Assembly (NCBI GenBank): GCA_021791845.1
Contig: JAJYVT010000023.1
Location: forward strand, 1-44,990
Reading direction: 5' to 3'
Length of the DNA stretch: 44,990 nt
Source of the DNA: Actinomycetes bacterium
GTDB lineage: Bacteria > Actinomycetota > Acidimicrobiia > Acidimicrobiales > RAAP-2
In this document: positions 32,774 through 41,720 of the stretch, piece after piece
Numbering within the stretch: position 1 is the first letter of the stretch
Layout of the letters: every line of letters starts with the position of its first letter
Position numbers and translations under genes: made by a program
Notes under the pieces: generated by a model
Databases searched by the model: none
What the model was told of the DNA's origin: nothing
Seen by the model: only the letters and a program-made list of their open reading frames with translations

Positions 32774-33937
32774 GTGCCGACCACCTCAAAGGCCGGCGGG
32801 AGGCTTGGCCCGTTCGCCACCACGATCTTCGCCGAGATGACCGCCCTGGCCGTCGCCACCGGATCGGTCAACCTCGGTCAGGGGTTCCCCGACACCGACG
32901 GGCCCCAGGAGATCGCCGACGCCGCCGTTGCCGCCATCCGGGCCGGCGCCAACCAGTACCCGCCGGGGCCGGGGATCCCCGCGTTGCGCCAGGCGATCGC
33001 CGACCACCAGCGCGACCGCTACGGCCTTGTCGTGGACCCGGACGACGGCGTGCTGGTCACCACCGGGGCGACCGAAGCGATCGCCGCCTCCCTGATCGGC
33101 CTGTGCGAGCCCGGGGACGAGGTCGTGATGTTCGAGCCGTTCTACGACTCGTACGCCGCCTCGGCGGCGATGGCCGGCGTCACGGCGCGGATGGTCCGGC
33201 TCCACGCGCCGGACTGGCACTGGGACCCGGCCGACCTCGAGGCGGCGATCTCGGCCCGCACCCGGCTCGTGCTGGTGAACACGCCGCACAACCCGACGGG
33301 CAAGGTCTTCTCGACCGGCGAGCTGGCCGCCGTCGCCCGGGCCTGCGTCGAGCACGACCTGCTGTGCGTCACCGACGAGGTGTACGAGCACCTGGTGTTC
33401 GACGGGGTGCACGTGCCCATCGCCACGCTGGAGGACATGGGGGAGCGGACGGTCTCGATCTCGTCGGCGGGCAAGACCTTCTCGTTCACCGGGTGGAAGA
33501 TCGGCTGGGCCACGGGGCCGGCGGAGCTGGTCGCCCGGGTGCGGGCCGCCAAGCAGTTCCTCACCTTCGCCACCGGCACCCCGTTCCAGCATGCCGTGGC
33601 GGCCGGCCTCGCCGCCGGCGACCGCCTCGTCGCCCCGTTGAGGGAGTCGCTGCGGGACCGCCGGGACCTGCTCTGCGACGGGCTCGGGGCCCTCGGGCTC
33701 ACGGTCTTCCGGCCGGCGGCGACGTACTTCGCCACCACCGACGTGGCGTCGATCGGGGAAGAGGACGCCTACGCCTTCTGCCGCCAGCTGCCCGGCCGGT
33801 GCGGCGTCGTCGCCGTGCCCAGCTCCGTCTTCTACCGCGATCCCGGCCCCGCCCGAACCCTGGTGCGCTGGGCCTTCTGCAAGCAGCCGGCGGTGCTGCG
33901 CGAGGCACTCGACCGGCTCGGGAAGCTGGCGGCGTGA
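32774..33937 (+). CDS. Class I/II PLP-dependent aminotransferase (DapC-like)
   Basis: A 387-residue fold-type I aminotransferase: SVNLGQGFPDTDGPQEIADA, NQYPPGPGIPALRQAIADHQ, VTTGATEAIAASLIGL (cofactor phosphate), VNTPHNPTGKVFS, DEVYEHLVFDG, the PLP lysine in SSAGKTFSFTGWKIGW and a C-terminal VRWAFCK Arg. The pattern is like Mycobacterium tuberculosis Rv0858c (annotated DapC, N-succinyldiaminopimelate aminotransferase), but kynurenine or other 2-oxoacid partners are possible. It is coupled by GTGA to a PhzF-family gene. Confidence 0.87.
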   Translation: MPTTSKAGGRLGPFATTIFAEMTALAVATGSVNLGQGFPDTDGPQEIADAAVAAIRAGANQYPPGPGIPALRQAIADHQRDRYGLVVDPDDGVLVTTGATEAIAASLIGLCEPGDEVVMFEPFYDSYAASAAMAGVTARMVRLHAPDWHWDPADLEAAISARTRLVLVNTPHNPTGKVFSTGELAAVARACVEHDLLCVTDEVYEHLVFDGVHVPIATLEDMGERTVSISSAGKTFSFTGWKIGWATGPAELVARVRAAKQFLTFATGTPFQHAVAAGLAAGDRLVAPLRESLRDRRDLLCDGLGALGLTVFRPAATYFATTDVASIGEEDAYAFCRQLPGRCGVVAVPSSVFYRDPGPARTLVRWAFCKQPAVLREALDRLGKLAA

Positions 33938-34770
33938 CCGCCCCGTCGGTCCCGCTGGTCTGGGTCGACGCCTTCTGCGACGGCCCCTTTGGCGGCAACC
34001 CGGCCGCCGTGTGCCTGCTGGAGCGGCCGGCCCCCGCCGATGCGATGCAGGCCCTCGCCTTCGAGCTCGGGCTGTCCGAGACGGCGTTCGCCTGGCCCGA
34101 GGGGGACGGCTACTCGCTCCGCTGGTTCACGCCGGCGTCCGAGGTCGACCTGTGCGGCCACGCCACTGTTGCGACGGCGCACGCGCTGCGCACCACCGGC
34201 CGGGTGGGCGCCGGGCCGGTTCGCTTCCACACGAAGAGCGGCGTCCTCACCGCCGACCTCGAGACAGGGCGGATCGTCTTGGACCTGCCCGCCGATCCGC
34301 CCACGCCGGTCGCCGTCCCGCCCGAGCTTCCCCCGTCGTGGCCGGTGGCGGCCGCCGCGATCGGGCGCTTCGACCTAATGGTCGAGCTTCCCGACGCCGA
34401 CGCCGTCCGCGCCGTCGGCGTCGACGAGGCCGTCCCCGCCGCCCGTCGGTTCCGCGGCGTGATCGTGACCGCGCCGGGCGCCGGCGCGCCCGGGCCGGGC
34501 GCCGCCGCCGACTACGTCCTGCGGTTCTTCGGCCCGGCGGTCGGCGTGCCGGAGGACCCGGTCACCGGATCCGCCCAGTGCACCCTCGGTCCATACTGGG
34601 CGCCGCGCCTGGGCCGGTCCGAGCTCCTCGCCGTCCAGCTCTCGACCCGCGGCGGCGTGGTGCACGTGGCCGTGGCCGGCGACCGGGTGCGGGTGGGGGG
34701 CCACGCCACCACCATCCTCGAGGGAGCGGTCGCGGGGCGCGCCGCCGGCCTCCTCGTGGAGCACGGGTGA
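33934..34770 (+). CDS. PhzF-family isomerase/epimerase
   Basis: A 278-residue protein with the two-lobed PhzF/DapF fold: WVDAFCDGPFGGNPAAVCLL, the catalytic Glu in LGLSETAFAW, SEVDLCGHATVATAHAL and PEDPVTGSAQCTLGPYW in the second lobe. PhzF members isomerise small acids without cofactor; the physiological substrate is not predictable. Translational coupling with the aminotransferase (GTGA) suggests the two handle the same amino-acid-derived compound. Confidence 0.88.
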   Translation: MTAPSVPLVWVDAFCDGPFGGNPAAVCLLERPAPADAMQALAFELGLSETAFAWPEGDGYSLRWFTPASEVDLCGHATVATAHALRTTGRVGAGPVRFHTKSGVLTADLETGRIVLDLPADPPTPVAVPPELPPSWPVAAAAIGRFDLMVELPDADAVRAVGVDEAVPAARRFRGVIVTAPGAGAPGPGAAADYVLRFFGPAVGVPEDPVTGSAQCTLGPYWAPRLGRSELLAVQLSTRGGVVHVAVAGDRVRVGGHATTILEGAVAGRAAGLLVEHG

Positions 34771-34796
34771 CGCCGACCTGTGGTATCGATGCACCC

Positions 34797-35435
34797 GTGG
34801 GCACCAGGCGCCGGGTCGCCGACGGCGACGGCGACGGCACCGGCCAGGGGACCGGTGACAACGACGGGACAGGCGACGACGCGGTGCGGCGAGCGGTTGC
34901 CGGCTTCCGCGCCACCGACGAGCGGGCCGAGGAGGCGAAACTGCGCTTCCTCGCCGAGCTCGACCGGCTGGCGCGACCCTGCGACCGCCATGCCGACCCG
35001 GTGCACGTCACGGCGTCGGCGATCGTCGTGGGCACGCGGGGCACGGTGCTGCACCTGCACCGCAAAGCGGGGCGGTGGTTGCAGCCCGGTGGCCACGTCG
35101 ACGCCGGCGAGACGCCGGAGCAGGCCGCCCGCCGTGAGACGCGGGAGGAGACCGGCTTGGCGGTGGAGCACCCCGCCGGCGGGCCGCGGATGATCCACCT
35201 CGACGTGCACCCCGCGCAGGAGCACCTGCACCTGGACTTGCGGTACCTGCTGGTCGCGCCGGACGCCGACCCGGTGCCCGGGCCGGGGGAGAGCCCGCAC
35301 GTCCGGTGGTTCGACTGGGCGGAGGCGGAGGCCGTCGCCGACGCCGGTCTGGTGTCGGCGCTGCGCGCTGCCAGGTCGCTGTGGGAGGACGAGCTGCTGC
35401 TCGGCGCGCCCGGGAGGCCAGTCGATGGCCGATGA
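34797..35435 (+). CDS. NUDIX hydrolase
   Basis: The 212-residue protein has a Gly/Asp-rich N-terminus (DGDGDGTGQGTGDNDGTGDD) and a NUDIX domain with a complete Nudix box, GHVDAGETPEQAARRETREE followed by TGLA, where the Glu residues bind metal. It hydrolyses a nucleoside diphosphate derivative; the specificity is unknown. GTG 34797 follows a TATCGAT sequence by 6 bases, so it may have its own leaderless promoter besides read-through from PhzF. It overlaps the next gene by 11 bases. Confidence 0.85.
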   Translation: MGTRRRVADGDGDGTGQGTGDNDGTGDDAVRRAVAGFRATDERAEEAKLRFLAELDRLARPCDRHADPVHVTASAIVVGTRGTVLHLHRKAGRWLQPGGHVDAGETPEQAARRETREETGLAVEHPAGGPRMIHLDVHPAQEHLHLDLRYLLVAPDADPVPGPGESPHVRWFDWAEAEAVADAGLVSALRAARSLWEDELLLGAPGRPVDGR

Positions 35436-36210
35436 CGTGGGCCCGGCACCGGGTGCCGCCGGGGGCGACGCAGCCTCCGCGCTCGGGTCCCTCCTGCGCC
35501 TCCAGGACCTCGACACCGCCATCAGCCAGCTCCAGCACCGGCGGGCCTCGCTCCCGGAGCGCCAGCAGCTGGCCGAGGTGACCGAGGCGCTGGGGGGCGT
35601 CGTCCGGCGGGTGGCGGAGGTTGCCGCAGCCCGCGACGACCTGCTGCGCCGTCAGGACGCGCTGGAGGTCCAGCGGGCGCAGGCGTCGTCCCGCCAAAAG
35701 GCCATCGAGCAGCACATGTACGCCGCCCGAGGCGCGGCATCGCGCGATCTGCAGGCCATGGACGAGGAGATCCGCCAGCTCCAGCACCGGGCGGAGGAGA
35801 TGGAGGACGCCGAGATCGAGCTCATGATCGCCCTGGAGCCGCTGGACGTCGAGCTTGCGACGCTGACGGACGAACGGCGCCGGCTGGAGGCGGAGGCCTC
35901 GACGCTCGGGGACTCGCTGGCGTCGGCCGAGGGGGAGATCGAACGCGAGCTGGGGCAGCAGGGAACGGCGCGGGTGGCGGCAGCGGCGGCGGTCCCGGCC
36001 GAGCTGCGCCAGCGCTACGACGCGCTCCGGGCCCGCCTCGGAGGCACCGGTGCCGCCCGCCTCGTCGGCAACCGGTGCGGGGGCTGCCACCTCGAGCTGC
36101 CGGCGATGGAGGTGGACCGGATCCACCGGCTGCCGCCCGGTGCCGTGGTCACCTGCGAGCAGTGCGGGCGCATCCTGGTCCCCCAGTCGGGGACCGGCGA
36201 CACGCCCTGA
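35425..36210 (+). CDS. CdsZ/DUF164-type coiled-coil zinc-ribbon protein
   Basis: A 261-residue protein, mostly a long coiled coil (about 20-190; for example LQAMDEEIRQLQHRAEEMED), ending in a four-cysteine zinc ribbon: RCGGCHLELPAMEV and VVTCEQCGRILV. This is the DUF164 family (Rv2229c in M. tuberculosis). In mycobacteria it sits beside an RNase H/phosphatase fusion gene; here a stand-alone histidine phosphatase follows by 2 bases, so the genes are co-transcribed. GGGAGG lies 7 bases before ATG 35425. Confidence 0.85.
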   Translation: MADDVGPAPGAAGGDAASALGSLLRLQDLDTAISQLQHRRASLPERQQLAEVTEALGGVVRRVAEVAAARDDLLRRQDALEVQRAQASSRQKAIEQHMYAARGAASRDLQAMDEEIRQLQHRAEEMEDAEIELMIALEPLDVELATLTDERRRLEAEASTLGDSLASAEGEIERELGQQGTARVAAAAAVPAELRQRYDALRARLGGTGAARLVGNRCGGCHLELPAMEVDRIHRLPPGAVVTCEQCGRILVPQSGTGDTP

Positions 36211-36212
36211 GG

Positions 36213-36788
36213 ATGCTGCTCCTCGTTCGCCACGGCGAGGCCACGGCAAATGTCCGTGGCGTGCTGCTCGGGCGGACGGACGTCCCGTTGACCGAGCGGG
36301 GACGGGCGCAGGCCGAGGCGCTCCGGCCCTACGTGGCGTCCGCCGCCACCGTCGTGACGAGCCCGCTCGCCCGGGCGGTCGCCACGGCCGAGGCGCTCGG
36401 CCTGGCCGCGCCGCTCGAGCTCGACGCCCGTTGGATCGAGCTCGACTACGGCGAGCACGAGGGGGCCGCGCCGGGCGATCTCCCCGAGGACCTGTGGCGG
36501 CGCTGGCAGGCCGACGCCGCCTACCGCCCTGCCGGCGGCGAGTCGCTCGAGGACGTCGGCGCCCGCGTGCGCAGCGCCTGTGAGGAGCTGTTCGCGCCGG
36601 CCGGCGCCGCCCGGCACGGCGACGTGGTGGTGGTGAGCCACGTGTCGCCGATCAAGGCCGCCGTGGCCTGGGCGCTCGGGGCAGCCGACACGGTCGCCTG
36701 GAGGATGCATCTCTCGACGGGCTCGTTGACCACGGTCGGTTGGGGCCGGGGCGGGGCGCTGCTCCAGGCGTTCAACGTCGTGCCCTGA
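36213..36788 (+). CDS. Histidine phosphatase (phosphoglycerate mutase/CobC-like)
   Basis: A 191-residue protein beginning MLLLVRHGEATANVRGVLLG with the RHG phosphohistidine motif. It continues with LTERGRAQAEAL, VVTSPLARAVATAEAL (second Arg), the acid Glu region WIELDYGEHEG, and VVVVSHVSPIKAAV with the second His. It is a phosphomonoesterase of the alpha-ribazole phosphatase type. In mycobacteria the homologous domain is fused to RNase HI; the RNase H part is absent here. It lies 2 bases after the zinc-ribbon gene. Confidence 0.87.
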   Translation: MLLLVRHGEATANVRGVLLGRTDVPLTERGRAQAEALRPYVASAATVVTSPLARAVATAEALGLAAPLELDARWIELDYGEHEGAAPGDLPEDLWRRWQADAAYRPAGGESLEDVGARVRSACEELFAPAGAARHGDVVVVSHVSPIKAAVAWALGAADTVAWRMHLSTGSLTTVGWGRGGALLQAFNVVP

Positions 36789-36821
36789 CACGGTCGGGCG
36801 CCGCCTGGGCCGGCCGGCCCG

Positions 36822-36844
36822 CCCCGGGTCTGCCCAGCCCGGGG
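36822..36844. terminator. Hairpin between convergent genes
   Basis: CCCCGGG - 9-base loop - CCCGGGG lies in the 77-base gap between the phosphatase (+) and dehalogenase-like (-) genes. There is no T-run. Confidence 0.35.
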
Positions 36845-36865
36845 TCAGCCCGGCCCGTGGGCCCG

Positions 36866-37816
36866 TCAGGCCTCCGGCGTCCGGGCGATCAGGCGGTTCA
36901 CGACGGCCGCCAGCTCCTCCCCCCGGTCCTCCTGGAGGAAATGGCCGGCGCCGTCGATGGTGACGTGCTCCTGGCCCGCCGCTCCCGCGACGTGGTCCAG
37001 GAAGGCGCGTGCACCGCCGGCGGTGATGGGGTCGGAGTCGCTGAATGCGCAGAGGAAGGGGCGGTCGAACCTGCCGAGCGCTTCCCAGGCCCGACGGTTG
37101 GCGTCGGCCGCCGGGTCGTCCGGCCGCGTCGGCACCAGGGCTGGCATCTGGCGCGCCCCCTCTTTGAACCGCTCCTCGGGGAACGGGGCGTCGTAGGCGG
37201 CGGCCACGTCGTCGGGCAGCCCGTTGACGGTGCCGCGGCGCACGATCCGCGAGACGGGCAGCTCGGGGACCTCCCGGGAGTAACGCTGCCAGACGAAGAA
37301 GGCATCGCTCATTGGCCGGTCCCCCGTGGGGAGGCCGGTGTTGGCCACCACCACCCGGCGGAACCGCTCGGGGTGCTCGGCCACGAGCCGCAGGCCGATG
37401 AGGCCGCCCCAGTCCTGGCACACCAGGGTGACCCCGGTCAGGTCCAGCTCGTCGAAGAGGACCCGTCGCTGCCAGGCCACGTGGCGGGCGTAGGTGTGGT
37501 CGGTCCGCGACGCCGGCTTGTCGGAGCGCCCGAAGCCGACGAGATCGGGGACCACCGCCCGGTGCCCGGCCTGGGCGAAGTGCCGCACGAGGACCCGGTA
37601 GAGGTACGCCCAGCTCGGCTCGCCGTGCAGGCACACGACGGTCTCGGGGGCGTCGCTGGGCCCCTCGTCGAGGAAATGGACGCGGATGGGAATGGTCGCG
37701 TCGGAGCCCGTGACGGAGCCGTCGGGCGCGCCCGCCGGCACCGTCGCGTAGTGCGGCTCGAAGTCGAAGTCGACCAGCTGCTGAAAGCGTGTGTCGGGGG
37801 TGCGCAGGACGTCCAC
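36866..37816 (-). CDS. Haloalkane-dehalogenase-like alpha/beta hydrolase
   Basis: From GTG 37816 the protein has 316 residues. Motifs match the haloalkane dehalogenase family: VDVLRTPDTRFQQLVDFDFE at the N-terminus, VCLHGEPSWAYLYRVL (oxyanion/halide region), the nucleophilic Asp and Trp in LVCQDWGGLIGLRLV, AFSDSDPIT and the base His in GAGHFLQEDRG. It would hydrolyse C-halogen bonds or a related ester/epoxide. TAGGCT 7 bases upstream supports the start. A TetR gene follows 65 bases upstream on the same strand. Confidence 0.83.
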   Translation of the reverse strand: MDVLRTPDTRFQQLVDFDFEPHYATVPAGAPDGSVTGSDATIPIRVHFLDEGPSDAPETVVCLHGEPSWAYLYRVLVRHFAQAGHRAVVPDLVGFGRSDKPASRTDHTYARHVAWQRRVLFDELDLTGVTLVCQDWGGLIGLRLVAEHPERFRRVVVANTGLPTGDRPMSDAFFVWQRYSREVPELPVSRIVRRGTVNGLPDDVAAAYDAPFPEERFKEGARQMPALVPTRPDDPAADANRRAWEALGRFDRPFLCAFSDSDPITAGGARAFLDHVAGAAGQEHVTIDGAGHFLQEDRGEELAAVVNRLIARTPEA

Positions 37817-37823
37817 GGGCGCG

Positions 37824-37829
37824 AGCCTA
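37824..37829 (-). promoter_or_regulatory. Predicted -10 (TAGGCT), leaderless
   Basis: Minus-strand TAGGCT ends 7 bases before GTG 37816. Confidence 0.45.
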
Positions 37830-37881
37830 CGACCGGGCCGCGTGCCGCCCCGGGCCGCCGTGGTCCCGGGCCGCCGGCGGT

Positions 37882-38583
37882 TCAGGCGAGCAGGCTGCGG
37901 ATCGTCCTGGCCATGACCCGCCGAGACGCAGCGGCGGAAAGGTGCTCGGTCCGGCGCATCCGGTCCCAGGCTTCCCACGACGCCGCCGTGTCCAGGGCAA
38001 AGAGCAGCTCCCGCCGCTCTCTGCCGGCCGACCGGAGCTCGGGAGCGAAGGTCTCCTCCAGCCAGCTGCGCAGCTGCGCGTCGGACTCGGCGATCTGAGC
38101 GGCGATGTCGGGCTGACGGGAGGCCAGCGTCACCCCGGCACGGCGGACTGCACCGACGGCGTCGAACAGCTTGGCCCGCTGCTGGACCGTCTGGTCGATC
38201 CGGTCCTCGACGGGTCGGTCGGCGGGCACGCTCCGGACGGTGTCCCAGTACTGGGACGCCTGGAGGGACAGGACGGCGCGGTACAGCGACTCCATGTCCT
38301 CGAAGTGGTGGAAGACGAGCCGGACCGACACCGCGGCGCGGGCGGCGACGGTCTTGGCGGTGGGCGACGGGTCGCCCTCCTCCAGCAGCGACACCAGGGC
38401 GTCGGCCACCCGTCGCCGGGTGCGCTCACCCCGCGCCTTCGGCGTCTCGCCCCGCCCGCCGGCCGCCCGGCCGCGCGGGGCGGCGGCTCGGGCGGTTCCT
38501 CGCCCCCCGCCTCGCCGCTCGATCGCTTGGCTGCCGCGACGCGGTCCCGCGTTGGCGCGCCTGGAAGAAGCCTGTGCGTTCAT
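37882..38583 (-). CDS. TetR/AcrR-family transcriptional regulator
   Basis: The 233-residue protein starts at ATG 38583 with an AGGAGGGCAG ribosome-binding site. A long basic N-terminus (about 55 residues) precedes a TetR helix-turn-helix: [40 protein letters not shown] and [12 protein letters not shown] helical ligand domain follows. It is a one-component repressor; the nearest candidate targets are itself, the dehalogenase-like gene and the divergent aldo/keto reductase. Confidence 0.85.
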   Translation of the reverse strand: MNAQASSRRANAGPRRGSQAIERRGGGRGTARAAAPRGRAAGGRGETPKARGERTRRRVADALVSLLEEGDPSPTAKTVAARAAVSVRLVFHHFEDMESLYRAVLSLQASQYWDTVRSVPADRPVEDRIDQTVQQRAKLFDAVGAVRRAGVTLASRQPDIAAQIAESDAQLRSWLEETFAPELRSAGRERRELLFALDTAASWEAWDRMRRTEHLSAAASRRVMARTIRSLLA

Positions 38584-38854
38584 CTGCCCTCCTGGGCTCG
38601 TCGATCTCGGGTTAACCGGAGCGTCTGACGCCGGGTGGCGAGGCGCGTCCTGGTCGGGGCCAGCCCGACCGCACCACGTCCATGTTGCGTCGCCGACGGG
38701 GGCGATCCAGCGCGGCAGGGGCCGCGCGACGGCGCCCGGCAGCGCGGGCCCCGACGCACGCCGCATCGGCGCTGGTACGGTGCCCGAGCGCGACGGCCCC
38801 CTGGGGCGCGCCGGCCGGACGTTCTTTCGTCCATCCCCCGCTGACATACGTCAT

Positions 38855-38870
38855 GTAGCGGCGACGCTAC
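38855..38870. promoter_or_regulatory. Inverted repeat GTAGCG-N4-CGCTAC (candidate TetR operator)
   Basis: Perfect 6-bp arms with a 4-base spacer cover a predicted minus-strand -10, between the TetR gene and the aldo/keto reductase gene. Confidence 0.45.
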
Positions 38871-38997
38871 CAAACGGCAACGGAGCTGCACCACTGACTT
38901 GCAGCCCCCGTGCGGGTGGCGATGCCGGCGCCGGAGGGCCCGTCACGAGGGCCGCACCCCGCGGCTGGGTATCGAACGGGGGAGCGGCGGGACGACC

Positions 38998-39025
38998 ACC
39001 GGTACGAAGCACGACCGGTACGAAG
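38998..39025 (+). repeat. Direct repeat ACCGGTACGAAG, 16-base period
   Basis: Two exact 12-base copies start at 38998 and 39014; the second runs into the GAAGGAGG ribosome-binding site of the reductase. It may be a protein-binding site or a duplication. Confidence 0.6.
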
Positions 39026-39034
39026 GAGGCCCAG

Positions 39035-40021
39035 ATGGAGCAGCGGACGCTCGGGAGCCAGGGGCTCGTGGTCTCGGCGATGGGCCTGGGCTGCATGGGG
39101 ATGAGCGACTTCTACGGCGAGGGCGACCAGGAGGAGTCCTTGTCCACGATCCGCCGGGCCCTCGACCTCGGGGTGACCTTCCTCGACACGGCCGACATGT
39201 ACGGCCCGTTCACCAACGAGGAGCTGGTTGGGCGGGGGATCGCCGATCGCCGGGACGAGGTGGTCGTGGCGACCAAATTCGGCAACGAGCGGCGCCCGGA
39301 CGGGACGTGGGTGGGGATCAACGGGCGTCCCGAGTACGTGCGCCAGGCGATCGACGGGTCGCTCCGCCGTCTCGGCGTCGACCACGTGGACCTCTATTAC
39401 CAGCACCGCGTGGACACCGAGGTGGCGATCGAGGAGACCTGGGGGGCGATGGGCGAGCTGGTGGAGGCGGGCAAGGCTCGGTACCTCGGCATCTCCGAGG
39501 CCGCCCCGGCGACGATCCGCCGTGCCCATGCGACCCATCCGGTGAGCGCCGTCCAGACCGAGTACTCGCTCTTCACCCGCGACCCCGAGGAGGAGGTCCT
39601 GGGGACGGTCCGCGAGCTCGGCATCGGCTTCGTCGCCTACAGCCCGCTCGGCCGCGGGTTGCTCACCGGTGCCATCGCCAGCCCCGACGACCTGGCGCCG
39701 GACGACTTCCGACGGGGCGCCCCCCGGTTCAGCGCCGACAACTTTGCCGCCAACCGGGCGGTCGTGGAGCGGGTCCGGTCGCTGGCGGCGGCCAAGGGGG
39801 TGACCCCGGCGCAGCTGGCGCTGGCCTGGGTCCTGGTCCAGGGGCACGACATCGTGCCGATCCCCGGCACCAAGAGGCGCCGCTACCTGGAGGAGAACGT
39901 GGCGGCGGTCGCCATCGAGCTGACCGAGGAGGACCTAGCCTCCATCGAGGCAGTCGCGCCGCCCGGCGTGGCCGCGGGGTCGCGCTACCCCGAGGCGCAG
40001 ATGGAGAGGGTCAACGTGTAG
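39035..40021 (+). CDS. Aldo/keto reductase
   Basis: A 328-residue TIM-barrel NADPH oxidoreductase: [20 protein letters not shown], the catalytic Asp/Tyr in [19 protein letters not shown], Lys in [10 protein letters not shown], His in DLYYQHRVD, and the cofactor segment [17 protein letters not shown]. It is of the AKR13/YhdN-like type reducing aldehydes and ketones. GAAGGAGG precedes ATG 39035. Its 3' end overlaps the convergent cydC gene by 11 bases. It could be controlled by the divergent TetR regulator. Confidence 0.92.
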   Translation: MEQRTLGSQGLVVSAMGLGCMGMSDFYGEGDQEESLSTIRRALDLGVTFLDTADMYGPFTNEELVGRGIADRRDEVVVATKFGNERRPDGTWVGINGRPEYVRQAIDGSLRRLGVDHVDLYYQHRVDTEVAIEETWGAMGELVEAGKARYLGISEAAPATIRRAHATHPVSAVQTEYSLFTRDPEEEVLGTVRELGIGFVAYSPLGRGLLTGAIASPDDLAPDDFRRGAPRFSADNFAANRAVVERVRSLAAAKGVTPAQLALAWVLVQGHDIVPIPGTKRRRYLEENVAAVAIELTEEDLASIEAVAPPGVAAGSRYPEAQMERVNV

Positions 40022-41720
40022 CCGGCGGTCGGTCGGCCACCACCCGGCCGCCCTCGAGCTCGACCACCCGGTCGAACCCCGCCACCTCGCCCTCACGGTG
40101 GGTGACCAGGAGCACGCTCGTCCCGTCCGCCCTGGCCGACCGGGCGACGTCGGCGACGAGCCGGGTCCCGGCCTCGTGGTCGAGCCCGGCGGTCGGCTCG
40201 TCGAGGACGAGCACCCGGCCGCCGGCCAAAAGGGCGCGGGCCAGCGCGACGCGGCGGCGCTGGCCGCCCGATACCTGGACTCCTCCTTCGCCCACCGCCG
40301 TGTCCAGACCTTCGGGGAGCGTGGCCACCCAGCCGTCGAGCTGTGCCCGCCGGAGGGCATCGGCGATCTCGTCGTCGCTGGCCTTGGGGCGCCCGAGCGT
40401 CACGTTCGAGCGGATGGTGCCGCCGAAGAGGTGTGCTTCCTGGTCCACGAGGGACACGGCGCGCCGGACGTCGCGCTGGCGCAGGCGCGACAGGTCGACG
40501 CCGCCGAGGGAGGCGGTGCCGGCCTGGAGGGGCCAGAAGCGGAGCAGGGCGTGCACCAGGCTGCTCTTGCCCGCTCCGCTCGACCCCACCACGCCGACCA
40601 GCTCCGTCTCGCCGATGTGCAGGTCCAGCCCGTCGAGGGCGAAGGGAAGGTCGGGGCCGTAGCGGAGGTGGGCGTCCGTCACCTGGACGTCGAGGGGCCC
40701 GTCGGGCACGGGCTCGGGCCGGGGCGCGTCGGTCACCGGGACCGGGATGGCACCGATCGCCAGCAGCCGTCTCCCCGCCGCGACCACGTCGGAAGCCCGG
40801 ACGGCGGCCTGCGCGACGGCCGGGACGGTCTCGAAGGCGCCGACGGCGGCCAGCGCCAGCACGCCCAGCATCACCGCGCCCATCCGGTGGTCGTGCACGG
40901 CGGGGATCCCAACCGCCAGCACGCCCACGACGGCGGCGCCGAGGCACGCGGTGACCAGCGCCCCGGCCGCCCCTGCGGCCCACGCCCGCCGCCGGGCGAG
41001 CCGGGTCAGGCCGCGGTCCATCGCGTCGATGCGCTCGAGCGCGGCGGCCTCGCCGCCGTAGGCGAGGAGATCGGGTGCGGCGCGCAGGAGGTCGACGACC
41101 TCGGCCGACAGCTCGCCGCGGATCGCCGCCTCGGCCCCGCGGGCGGTGCCGGTCCGGACCGCCAGCACGGGCGTCGCCACCAGGGCGACCACGAGGCAGG
41201 CGGCGAGCACCGCTCCCGCGGCGGGAAGGATGGCGGCAACCAGCACCACGGCGAGGACGCCGGCTGCTGCGGTCACCACCACCGGTAGGAGGCACCGCAC
41301 GAAGAGGTCCTGGAGCGTGTCGACGTCGTCCGTGACCCGGGCCAGCAGGTCGCCGCTCCGCCAGTCCCGCAGTGCCGCCGGGGCGAGCGGCTCGAGGTGG
41401 TCGTAGAGCCAGACCCGCCAATGGGCGAGCGACCGGAACGCCGCGTCGTGCGCCACCAGGCGCTCGCCGTACCGCAACGGGCCGCGCAGGAAGGCGAGCA
41501 CCTCGACCGCGGCCAGCAGCCCGGCGATGGCGCCGAGGCCCGGCCGGAAGGCCGCACGGTCGACGACGTAGCCCGAGCCGGCCAGGATGCCCACGGTCGC
41601 CATGGCCCCTGCCACACCGAGACCGATGGCACCGAGGAGGCGGGCCCACGGCGGTGACGCCACCTGGACCAGACGGCGCAGCACCACCCGTGCAGGCACG
41701 TGGTCAGACGACGGCGCCAC
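40011..41720 (-). CDS. cydC: Thiol reductant ABC exporter subunit CydC
   Basis: From GTG 41720 (GAGGGAGG about 5 bases upstream) the protein has 569 residues: a six-span membrane domain with [20 protein letters not shown], then an ATPase with [20 protein letters not shown] (Walker A), [20 protein letters not shown] (signature) and [17 protein letters not shown] (Walker B). It pairs with CydD to export cysteine or glutathione needed for cytochrome bd assembly. It overlaps cydD by 17 bases. The cydAB genes are not in this window, unlike the frequent cydABDC order. Confidence 0.88.
   Translation of the reverse strand: MAPSSDHVPARVVLRRLVQVASPPWARLLGAIGLGVAGAMATVGILAGSGYVVDRAAFRPGLGAIAGLLAAVEVLAFLRGPLRYGERLVAHDAAFRSLAHWRVWLYDHLEPLAPAALRDWRSGDLLARVTDDVDTLQDLFVRCLLPVVVTAAAGVLAVVLVAAILPAAGAVLAACLVVALVATPVLAVRTGTARGAEAAIRGELSAEVVDLLRAAPDLLAYGGEAAALERIDAMDRGLTRLARRRAWAAGAAGALVTACLGAAVVGVLAVGIPAVHDHRMGAVMLGVLALAAVGAFETVPAVAQAAVRASDVVAAGRRLLAIGAIPVPVTDAPRPEPVPDGPLDVQVTDAHLRYGPDLPFALDGLDLHIGETELVGVVGSSGAGKSSLVHALLRFWPLQAGTASLGGVDLSRLRQRDVRRAVSLVDQEAHLFGGTIRSNVTLGRPKASDDEIADALRRAQLDGWVATLPEGLDTAVGEGGVQVSGGQRRRVALARALLAGGRVLVLDEPTAGLDHEAGTRLVADVARSARADGTSVLLVTHREGEVAGFDRVVELEGGRVVADRPPATR

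Larger units (their letters stand above)
38584..39034. other. Divergent intergenic region between TetR and aldo/keto reductase
   Basis: This 451-base gap holds no clear gene. It contains the palindrome GTAGCG-GCGA-CGCTAC (38855-38870), which overlaps a minus-strand TAGCGT, and a 12-base direct repeat ACCGGTACGAAG at 38998 and 39014 (period 16), just before the reductase ribosome-binding site. An 80-codon minus ORF (38612-38854, [15 protein letters not shown]...) begins 9 bases after that TAGCGT, but looks non-coding further on. Confidence 0.6.

Noticed and set aside
31435..34770. 1111-codon + frame ending in PhzF
   Set aside because: Only the last 278 codons match PhzF; the rest is shadow of the EEP and aminotransferase genes.
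38612..38854. 80-codon minus ORF upstream of TetR with a TAGCGT box
   Set aside because: The start fits the leaderless pattern, but the composition is low-complexity and no domain is seen; noted only as part of the intergenic region.
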